Of a stretch of 64,000 nucleotides of DNA, positions 44,834 to 54,319 are shown one piece after another. Made by a program: the position numbers and the translations under genes. The notes beneath the pieces are model-generated. The model made no database searches. It was not told the DNA's origin and worked only from the letters and a program-made list of their open reading frames with translations. How positions within the stretch are numbered: the first letter of the stretch is position 1; each line of letters begins with the position of its first letter. This DNA is from Neoarius graeffei. Its lineage: Eukaryota > Chordata > Actinopteri > Siluriformes > Ariidae. The DNA lies in the NCBI RefSeq assembly GCF_027579695.1, contig NC_083571.1:37598443-37662442 (forward strand), read 5' to 3'.

Positions 44834-45930
44834 GGCGATAAATTAGCTCAAAATGGAGGATCGGAGTTGCAGTCAGCTCTGTGTTTTAGTAGCAGAAATA
44901 GCGATGAGACCGATAGACTTCCTGCGGTGATGTCACAGATGTCAAGGTCATTCACTCAGACCGCTACCTATATAAATCACTTTAATCATAAAAATTACTA
45001 TATTAGATTTATTGTTAACGCTTAAAACTATTCCTGTGCCATTCTTGAGGTCTCAAGGCATTTATAAACAAAAAGTGAGGCCATGGCTCTGCGTATCTGC
45101 TTTAATCATTATAAAATGTAAAATAACAGTGTGTGCTGCATCAAGTGCTATTTTATTGTTCTGCTGAATAATGAATGTGGAAGCTGTTTTGCTCAATAAA
45201 ACCATATTTTCAGCAAAATATAATTACTATCCGAGACTCCTGTTAGATTTATTTAAAGGTTCTGCTTGTGTCTTCTCCATCAGATATCGTTGTATTTTAT
45301 ATTTTTAAATCTTGCTGTTATGTTGCATCGTGTTACATTTACAGAAAAGGAAGCTTTTCTTCAGTCTGTATTTTCTAGCCCTGATTTTTTTTTTTTGGGG
45401 GGGGGGGGGGGAATTAAACGCCTCAGCATGACTGAATAAATGTGTAACCAGGGAAAAGAAAATATCTGCGTCATGATCTTTGAGAAGTCATCGGAGATGC
45501 TTCAGCCAAAAATACAGATTGCTAACAGGAGCTAAAACAGCTGAAGCACCATCATGAAGCATCTCCCATCGTAGCTTCGTGTCTGGTTGTGGATGTTTCA
45601 GAAAAATGATGTCTTTGGTACCCTGAAGCGAGTGTGTGATGCGACTCTGCACAAACCCTAAACCTGGAGGTTACACACCCCATTTTCTTGTTAGTGAGTA
45701 ATTAGCTTCAGAAATAACCTGTCAAAACCTCAGAATCTGTAAATGTCCCAACTGATTGGGCGAATTTGTGCTAAGAGAGACATCGTGAGGGTTCTCAGGG
45801 TTCTCACAGTGATGGGTGACGTCACTGAGAACCTGTTAAACTTGTGATTCTCTGGAATGATGCTGATTGTGTAAATCGAAATGAAGAGGCATGTGATTCA
45901 GTGTGATGACGTAGCAAAGGGATGACTGGA
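44834..45930. other. unannotated stretch
   Basis: AT-rich sequence. A T12-G15 homopolymer junction lies at about 45385-45411. No gene recognised. Confidence 0.5.
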
Positions 45931-46454
45931 GGTGGAGCTGTGCGTGTGTGTATATGTGTGTGTGTGTGTGTGATATGACAACACAGAGAGAGAGAGAGAG
46001 CGGTGCAGGACGCAGAGCGACGCCGGTGGAATGTGTAACGAGCCCCGGCTGCGGCAAGCACAAAGCTCCGCTGCTCCTCCTCCTCATCCTGGTTCTCTCT
46101 CTCATTATACCGCAGCATTCCCGACGGAAGTGTGCGTGCGTGTGTGTTTAGAGATTCCTGAGAATCCACCCATTCTGAGCCGTTGCTGTTTTAGTGCCAA
46201 CTTTGAGACGCTGCGTAAATAAATTGGCTAAATCTCTCTCTCTCTCTCTCTCTCTTGCTCTGTCTCTCTCCTTTTCCATTGTTCAGCACTCTCTGCTGGT
46301 ACTGCATTGCGCTCGCGCAGCTGTACAGGGACCGGAGAGAGATATAAATGTGTGTGTGTGTGTGTGTCGGGGCTGTGCCATGCCGCATTCAAACAGTATG
46401 CCTATCTCTTAATAATAATAATAATAATAATAATAAAAATAAGACAGTCATCTA
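45931..46454. other. GC-richer patch with GT, CT and AAT microsatellites
   Basis: Short (GT)n at 45948-45972, (GA)n at 45984-46000, (CT)n at 46231-46254, (GT)n at 46348-46367 and (AAT)n at 46410-46436. A moderately GC-rich core lies at 46005-46140. Overlapping small ORFs on both strands show no protein similarity I recognise. Confidence 0.55.
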
Positions 46455-47180
46455 TATCCCCTGCCCTATATACCAACTATATACCAAGTTTCAAGATATT
46501 ATTTGTCACATTTTTCAAGTTCTGCTGCTGGAAACCAACCCTGCCTCTTTACACTGACCTCAGCAGCCCATGGCATAAACCCACCGGACCTTTGGACCAG
46601 GTGAGCTAAAAATTTAAATTTCTCACATTTCTTCATATCAAAAGGTACATATACATTACTTAATCAACACACATACCAACTTTCAAGGCCACACCACTCA
46701 TAGTTTTCAAGTTCTGCTCTGAAACAAAACCGACCCCTAAGACTAACCTGAGAGACTAAGTCTGAAATTGTTTCCATGGAAATATGAAAAATTAAAATTT
46801 CTTAAATTTCTCAGTATGAAAAGGCACATCCACATCACCTTGTTAACATGTATACCAAGTTTCAAATCTGTATCATGAATTGTTTTGGATATATGCTCAG
46901 GAAACGAACATTGCTCTTAGAAACTAAGGCAAAATCTATTTTTGATGTAAATATTTGAAAAATACTTTTTTTTTTCAAAAATCCAAAATAGCAAAAGGCA
47001 CCAGTTCACATGTTGCTTGATATAGAGTATACAAAGTTTCATGAAGATATCTTCAGTAGTTTTAAAGATATGGCCTGGAAACGAAAACGTGACCGGACAG
47101 ACAGCCGGCCGGACAGCCGGACAGACAGAACCCGTTTCTATATCCCCCGCCAAACTTCGTTTGGGTGGGGGATAAAAAAG
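46455..47180. repeat. ~160-bp-period repeat ending in a GC hairpin
   Basis: Three to four diverged units, each containing TATACCAA(C/G)TTTCAA, a GTTTTCAAGTTCTGCT- or ATATGGCCTGGAAACGA-like line, and AAATTTCTCA...AAAAGGCACAT. The array ends with a GGACAGACAGCCGG repeat and the hairpin CCCCCGCCAAAC...GTTTGGGTGGGGG (about 47145-47172). The whole resembles a dispersed repeat family with a structured end. I cannot assign it to a named superfamily. Confidence 0.65.
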
Positions 47181-47918
47181 AAGTGAGAAAGCCGGGGTCC
47201 AGGGGCTGCAGGCCCCAGTCAGGTCCAGGGTGAAGCCCTGATGGGGGGGTCTACAGCCAAAAACAATTTTGCCAACTTTAAGAGGGGATTGGTGGCCTGA
47301 GGATGACTATTTAGTTTTCACCTTCTTGTTACTATTAATGAAAAAAGTTCATCAAATACAGACACTCAACATTATTACTGTTTGATCAATGTATTCCAGT
47401 ATTCATAAAAAACTATGCATAGTTGTAAAAGTGCATGTGTTTGCAATTTATTGCAGCATAGTTTGGGGTTTATTTTGCCTTTTATTAAATGAAAGAGTAA
47501 ATAAATAATTATATCATTACAAAAAATCATCTGAATATAACACTACAAGTTCAGTAAACTTAATATTCTGTCCTATGTATTAAATATCATTTATAAAATA
47601 TTTATTCATTAGAGTTTATAATGCTAAATAAATTATTAGAAAGATAATATTCAAGGAATATAAAATTAGTGAATTACTCAAAGTAACACCATCACCAAAA
47701 ATCCCAAAACCATTATGACAATCAGATATTCCAATATATCATATATTGGATATATAACTTCCAATTATATAGTAATAGATTTATACATTTATGTGCTTAT
47801 TTTTTATTTCCCGTCACCAACACAGACTAGCTTGGCTACTACTGTAACAATAATAAATATACCAAACACAGCATGCAAAGTTCCTGTTGAAAAAAATATT
47901 TAGCTATACATTTATGAT
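47181..47918. other. AT-rich unannotated stretch
   Basis: AT-rich with no recognisable gene or repeat. Confidence 0.5.
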
Positions 47919-48965
47919 GGGCGGCATGGTGGTGTAGTGGTTAGTGCTGTTGCCTCACAGCAAGAAGGTTCTGGGTTCGAGCCTCGTGGCTGGCGAGGGC
48001 CTTTCTGTGCGGAGTTTGCATGTCCGCGTGGGTTTCCTCCGGGTGCTCCAGTTTCCCCCACAGTCCAAAGACATGCAGGTTAGGTAAACTGGTGACTCTA
48101 AATTGACCGTGAGTGTGAATGGTTGTCTGTGTCTATTGGCCCTTTTCCACTACCCTTTTTCGACTCACTTCAGCTCACTTCAGCCCGACACGGCTCGCGT
48201 TTCGACTACCTTAGAGCAGCATGACTCAGCTCGCTTCAGCCCTGCTCAGCACCCAAAACTCGCACAGTTTTGGAGTAGGGCTGAAGCGAGCCAAACCGAG
48301 CCGAGTGGGGCTAGGGGCGTGAGGAGACACTCCCCTGTGCACTGATTGGTGAGGAGGAGTGTCCTCACATGCCCACACACGCCCCGCAAGCACGCTGGGA
48401 TCTGTAAACACCGTAAACCCGGAAGAAGAAGAATTACGAATTACGAGAATTTCTGAAGCCTTATGCGCCTCGCCTCATCTATACGCTCTTGCCAGTATCT
48501 GTTGGCGTTGTCGGTGACAACAAGCTACAGCACCAAGACCAGCAACACTAACGACTCCATGTCCTCCATGTTTATTGTTTACTATCCGGGTTGTGAGACT
48601 ACCGCTTAAAAGCTCACTGATGTCACTGTTTGCGCTGCCTAACGACATCACGTGACGTCCACCCACTTTCGCTAACTCCACCCAATGTGTCCACCCACTT
48701 CCAGCCAGCACGGTTCAGCGCGGTTGTAGTCGAAATGCAACTCCAACAGCCCCACTCAGCTCGACTCAGCCCAACTCAGCCGCGTTGGTAGTGGAAAAGC
48801 GGCATATGTGTCAGCCCTGTGATGACCTGGCGACTTGTCCAGGGTGTACCCCGCCTTTCGCCCGTAGTCAGCTGGGATAGGCTCCAGCTTGCCTGCGACC
48901 CTGTAGAGCAGGATAAAGCGGCTAGAGATAATGAGATGAGATGAGATGAGATGAGATGAGATGAG
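47919..48965 (+). mobile_element. tRNA-headed SINE split by MITE B
   Basis: Forward SINE, (GAGAT)n subfamily, with a long (GATGA)n tail. It is in two blocks (47919-48136 and 48805-48965). A short internal deletion (GTTTGCATGTCCGCGTGGG) removes the usual TTCTCCCCGTG segment. It shares the short-centre deletion with the copy at 36494. The break point is GTCTAT | (TAT)GTGTCAGCCC. Confidence 0.9.
48137..48804. mobile_element. MITE family B, copy 2
   Basis: 668 bases with inverted ends TGGCCCTTTTCCACTACC and GGTAGTGGAAAAGCGGCA, flanked by the 3-bp duplication TAT (48134-48136 and 48805-48807). Relative to 14596-15288 it lies in inverted orientation and is otherwise closely similar. Confidence 0.92.
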
Positions 48966-49510
48966 ACTTCCTGCAGTCAACCAAGCACGAACATCCTTTC
49001 AAAAGCTCTTTCAATGGCCTTCTGGAAACACAATATCATGTACATAGCGGACATTGCATGCACTGGTGCATCGATAATGCTTTGTTTTCCATGAATATAT
49101 ATATTTTTCTGAAAAATCGTGAGAATTTGATAGTGGAAGTCTGAGAGCGTGATTCAGTACAAAAAATTGTGAGTCTCATAGCAAAGTCGTGAGAGTTGAC
49201 AAGTGTGGGATTGGGTTGTGAAACGGCTTTACTGTGACAGGAAGTTGATGATTTGTCTAGAACAGGTAACAGGACAGCAGGTGTGTGTTTTATTCCACTT
49301 ACATCACAGTGAGTCATTTTTCTTTCATTCATTAATGGAAAGAATCTTGTCCATCATTTACAGAACCAGTGAAACATGGCTCATCGTTCAAGGGCACCTT
49401 TTGAAGCATGTTTCCTTTCAGTGGAACACTTTAAGAACGAAAGGTACCAAAGTGTACTTTTCCTTTGTTGAAAGGAGACATGGATGATTTATATCTTCAG
49501 CACGTATCTT
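48966..49510. other. unannotated stretch
   Basis: No gene recognised. Confidence 0.5.
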
Positions 49511-49902
49511 CCATCCATACATCCATACATCTATCCATTATCTGTAGCTGCTTATCCTGTTCTACAGGGTTGCAGGCAAGCTGGAGCCTATCCCAGCTGA
49601 CTATGAGCAAGAGGTGGGGTACACCCTGGACAAGTCGCCAGGTCATCACAGGGCTGACACATAGACACAGACAACCATTCACACTCACATTCACACCTAC
49701 GGTCAATTTAGAGCCACCAATTAGTCTAACCTGTATGTCTTTGGACTGTGGGGAAAACCGGAGCACCTGGAGGAAACCCACCCAGACACAGGGAGAACAT
49801 GCAAACTCCACACAGGAAGGCCCTTGCTGGCTGCTGGGCTCGAACCCAGAACCTTCTTGCTGTGAGGCGACAGTGCTAACCACTACACCACCGTGCCGCC
49901 CC
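49511..49902 (-). mobile_element. tRNA-headed SINE, (GGAT)n-tail subfamily
   Basis: Full-length reverse copy starting with CCATCCATACATCC. The flanks GCACGTATCTT (ending 49510) and GCACATATCTT (starting 49903) form an 11-bp duplication with one mismatch. Confidence 0.93.
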
Positions 49903-49978
49903 GCACATATCTTTATACTTTTAAAAATAATGTAAGTTATAGAACCGGACCTTTAGGAAACACTAAAGTTGATGAACG

Positions 49979-49980
<2 letters not shown>

Positions 49981-50038
<58 letters not shown>
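49981..50038. repeat. (AC)n microsatellite
   Basis: About 29 AC dinucleotides. Confidence 0.97.
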
Positions 50039-50040
<2 letters not shown>

Positions 50041-50182
50041 CCTCAGGTAGAAGGACACTCTACACACTCTAAAGGTACTGAACATGTGCCCCTGATGGTC
50101 CCACTGCACCAGAGACCAGAGTGGAACCTTTACTGCTGAGAGTGTGACGGAATGTAAATACAGTACAGTGATATATTAAAGT

Positions 50183-50552
50183 GGGTGGCACGGTAGTGTA
50201 GTGTTTAGCACTGTCACCTCACAGCAAGAAGGTCCCGGGTTTGAGCCCAGCGGCCGACGAGGGCCTTTCTGTGCAGAGTTTGCATGTTCTCCCCTTGTCT
50301 GTGTGGGTTTCCTCTGGGTGCTCTGGTTTCCCCCACAGTCCAAAGACATGCAGGTTAGGCTAATTGGTGGCTCTAAATTGACCGTAGGTGTGAATGTGAG
50401 TGTGAATGGTTGTTTGTCGCTATGTGTCAGCCCTGTGAGACCTGGCGACTTGTCCAGGGTGTACCCCGCCTCTCACCCATAGTCCGCGGGGATAGGCTCC
50501 AGCTTGCCCGTGACCCTATAGAACAGGATAAGCGGCTACAGATAATGGATGG
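50183..50552 (+). mobile_element. tRNA-headed SINE, (GGAT)n-tail subfamily, founder of the adjacent satellite
   Basis: Forward full-length copy with a 12-bp duplication ATATATTAAAGT (50171-50182 and from 50553). Its 3' tail (from GTGTCAGCCCTGTGA to GGATGGAT), the duplication and the following ~45 bases are the exact building block of the tandem array that starts directly after it. Confidence 0.94.
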
Positions 50553-53216
50553 ATATATTAAAGTCACTACACGTAAATACAAACAAAATAATCATAATCA
50601 TTCACATGTCAGCCCTGTGATAACCAGCGACTTGTCCAGGGTGTACCCCGTGTCTCGCCCATAGTCAGCTGTGATAGGCTCCAGCTTGCCTGTGACCCTG
50701 TAGAACAGGATAAGCAGCTACAGATAATGGATGGATATATTAAAGTCACTACACATGTAAATACAAACAAAATAATCACAATCATTTACGTGTCAGCCCT
50801 GTGATAACCGGCGACTTGTCCAGGGTGTACCCCGCCTCTCACCCATAGTCCGCGGGGATAGGCTCCAGCTTGCCCGTGACCCTGTAGAACAGGATAAGCG
50901 GCTACAGATAATGGATGGATGGATGGATGGATGGATGGATGGATGGATGGATGGATGGATATATTAAAGTCACTACACATGTAAATACAAACAAAATAAC
51001 CACAATCATTTACGTGTCAGCCCTGTGATAACCGGCGACTTGTCCAGGGTGTACCCCGCCTCTCACCCATAGTCAGCTGGGATAGGCTCCAACTTGCCCA
51101 CGACCCTGTAGAACTGGATAAGCGGCTACAGATAATGGATGGATGGATGGATGGATATATTAAAGTCACTACACATGTAAATACAAACAAAATAACCACA
51201 ATCATTTACGTGTCAGCCCTGTGATAACCGGCGACTTGTCCAGGGTGTACCCCGCCTCTCACCCATAGTCCGCGGGGATAGGCTCCAGCTTGCCCGTGAC
51301 CCTGTAGAACAGGATAAGTGGCTACAGATAATGGATGGATGGATGGATGGATGGATGGATGGATGGATGGATGGATAGATAGATATATTAAAGTCACTAC
51401 ACATGTAAATACAAACAAAATAATCACAATCATTTACGTGTCAGCCCTGTGATAACCGGCGACTTGTCCAGGGTGTACCCCGTGTCTCGCCCATAGTCCG
51501 CGGGGATAGGCTCCAGCTTGCCCGTGACCCTATAGAACAGGATAAGTGGCTACAGATAATGGATGGATATATTAAAGTCACTACACATGTAAATACAAAC
51601 AAAATAATCACAATCATTTACGTGTCAGCCCTGTGATAACCGGCGACTTGTCCAGGGTGTACCCCGTGTCTCGCCCATAGTCCGCGGGGATAGGCTCCAG
51701 CTTGCCCGTGACCCTGTAGAACTGGATAAGCGGCTACAGATAATGGATGGATGGATGGATGGATATATTAAAGCCACTACACATGTAAATACAAACAAAA
51801 TAATCACAATCATTTACGTGTCAGCCCTGTGATAACCGGCGACTTGTCCAGGGTGTACCCCGTGTCTCGCCCATAGTCCGCGGGGATAGGCTCCAGCTTG
51901 CCCGTGACCCTATAGAACAGGATAAGTGGCTACAGATAATGGATGGATATATTAAAGTCACTACACATGTAAATACAAACAAAATAATCACAATCATTTA
52001 TGTGTCAGCCCTGTGATAACCGGCGACTTGTCCAGGGTGTACCCCGCGTCTCGCCCATAGTCAGCTGGGATAGGCTCCAACTTGCCCACGACCCTGTAGA
52101 ACTGGATAAGCGGCTACAGATAATGGATGGATGGATGGATGGATGGATATATTAAAGTCACTACACATGTAAATACAAACAAAATAATCACAATCATTCA
52201 CGTGTTAGCCCTATGATAACTGGCGACTTGTCCAGGGTGTACCCCGTGTCTCGCCTGTAGTCAGCTGGGATAGGCTCCAACTTGCCCACGACCCTGTAGA
52301 ACTGGATAAGCGGCTACAGATAATGGATGGATGGATGGATGGATGGATGGATGGATGGATATATTAAAGCCACTACACATGTAAATACAAACAAAATAAT
52401 CACAATCATTCACGTGTCAGCCCTGTGATAACCGGTGGCTTGTCCAGGGTGTACCCCGTGTCTCGCCCATAGTCAGCTGGGATAGGCTCCAGCTTGCCTG
52501 TGACCCTGTAGAACTGGATAAGCGGCTACAGATAATGGATGGATGCATGGATGGATATATTAAAGTCACTACACATGTAACTACAAACAAAATAATCACA
52601 ATCATTCATGTGTCAGCCCTGTGAAAACCGGCGACTTGTCCAGGGTGTACCCCGTGTCTCGCCTATAGTCAGCTGGGATAGGCTCCAGCTTGCCTGCGAC
52701 CCTGTAGAACTGGATAAGCGGCTACAGATAATGGATGGATGGATGGATGGATGGATGGATGGATATATTAACGTCACTACACTTGTAAATACAAACAAAA
52801 TAATCACAATCATTCATGTGTCAGCCCTGTGATAACCGGCGACTTGTCCAGGATGTACCCCGTGTCTCGCCTGTAGTCAGCTGGGATAGGCTCCAGCTTG
52901 CCCACGACCCTGTAGAACTGGATAAGCAGCTACAGATAATGGATGGATGGATGGATGGATGGATGGATGGATGGATGGATGGATGGATGGATGGATATAT
53001 TAACGTCACTACACTTGTAAATACAAACAAAATAATCACAATTATTCATGTGTCAGCCCTGTGATAACCGGCGACTTGTCCAGGGTGTACCCTGTGTCTC
53101 GCCTGTAGTCAGCTGGGATAGGGTCCAGCTTGCCCGCGACCCTGTAGAACAGGATAAGCGGCTACAGATAATGGATGGATGGATGGATATATTAAAGCCA
53201 CTACACATGTAAATAC
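50553..53216 (+). repeat. SINE-tail-derived satellite, 13 units
   Basis: Tandem units of about 185-230 bases. Each has the SINE 3' tail (GTGTCAGCCCTGTGATAACC ... AGGATAAGCGGCTACAGATA), a (GGAT)n tract of 2 to about 12 copies, the former target duplication ATATATTAAAG, and its flank CACTACACATGTAAATACAA-ACAAAATAATCACAATCATT. Unit starts (GTGTCAGCC) lie at about 50606, 50791, 51014, 51210, 51437, 51623, 51818, 52005, 52202, 52415, 52609, 52817 and 53049. Length differences come mainly from the GGAT tract. The array ends in single-copy sequence at TAAATACAAAC|ATC (53221). Antisense ORFs are artefacts. Confidence 0.95.
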
Positions 53217-53259
53217 AAACATCTTTCAACAAAGTAATCTCAGGCCTCTAACAAAACAC

Positions 53260-53756
53260 AACACGCACACTCAGCCTGTCCTGTTTCTTGGCTTCCCATT
53301 CACCGATCAAGTTACGTGCGCGCTCTCTCTCTGTGTGTGTGTGTGTGTGTAGCATCATTTGAGAGAGTCTCACTCGCGCGTGCAGTGCGGTAGAACGTGC
53401 AGGTGATGGGAGGAGGAGGAGGAGGAAGAGGAGGAGGTGCGTGGACGGAGCATGCGGGACCTGGACTTCAGGGGGCCAAAGACGCATCGAGCACGCGGAA
53501 CAGTTCCCGCAACACACTTCCTGTCCTCCTGCACGAGCTCCACATTACTTTTTTTTTTTTGAGGAGGGGTAATCTGTCCGCCTGAGACCGGTGTTTGTTT
53601 TCCTTTCCTTCCTTAACTCCATCAGCGGCCCTTAACTTTTATTTATTAGACGGTTTGGAGAAGCGCGCGGTTGGCACGCGGGCCGCAGACTGCAGAGGAG
53701 ACTGAGGTAAGAGGAGGAGGAGGAGGAGGAGGAACCGGGAAGGACTTTAGAAGCGA

Positions 53757-53791
<35 letters not shown>

Positions 53792-53942
53792 GATAATAAA
53801 GCAAAGGAGACTTTATTTCCCGAGCCAGGACAAAGCCGCCGTTGTCGTGTGCGCGTTGAAGAAGGAAAGAGAGAGAGAGCGAGCTATAGCTGGATAGAGA
53901 GACAGATAGAGGGAGGGAGAGAAGCGTCCCGAGCTGAAGTCA

Positions 53943-53990
<48 letters not shown>

Positions 53991-54319
53991 GTGTTCTACT
54001 GCATTGCAGTTTAAACCCGGTGCAAAGCGAAAGAGATCGGCGCGCGCGCCGTGCAGCATCTAAATGAACCGGAGAAGGAGAGAAAAACCCGGTACCGATC
54101 TCCTCGGATCTTCTTATTTATTACAGACATGAATTTTCGTTGAAGAGGGTTTTTGTGTTTTTGTTTTAACGCGATCATCTTGCACGTGCAGACGTGACTG
54201 GAACAACTAAGGAAGTGCACGATCATCTAAAAAAACCCACTACAAGCAGAGACTGAAAATTATTCCTGGAACTGGAGCAAGCTGCAGAGAGATAAAGAGA
54301 GAGAGAGAGAGAGAGAGAG
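53260..54319 (+). promoter_or_regulatory. pcdh7: CpG- and GAGA-rich promoter/5' leader of pcdh7
   Basis: Compared with the AT-rich surroundings this kilobase is GC- and CpG-rich (GCGCGCGGTTGGCACGCGGG near 53664; GGCGCGCGCGCCGTGCAGC near 54040). It contains GGA/GAG repeats (53409-53437, 53715-53734), (GA)n (53760-53787), (CT)n (53950-53987) and a (GA)n run that abuts the initiator ATG (54297-54319). No obvious TATA box, which suggests a dispersed CpG-type start. The transcription start cannot be placed from sequence. Two short upstream ORFs lie in the likely leader: 54064-54132 (22 codons) and 54129-54143. Confidence 0.65.

Noticed and set aside
45948..46222. Small overlapping ORFs in a GC-richer patch, one with a Leu-rich hydrophobic run
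   Set aside because: No similarity I recognise, repeats at both ends and no splice context. The hydrophobic run comes from CTCCTCCTCCT-type sequence.
1..53200. A second host gene in the left 53 kb
   Set aside because: I looked for long ORFs, conserved domains and exon-like segments. Apart from transposon-derived THAP and Tc1 pieces nothing was convincing. Small exons of unknown genes cannot be excluded without transcript data.
50553..53216. CRISPR-like array of regular units
   Set aside because: Regular repeats with variable 'spacers' of GGAT tracts were considered, but this is a eukaryotic SINE-derived satellite with no unique spacers and no associated genes.
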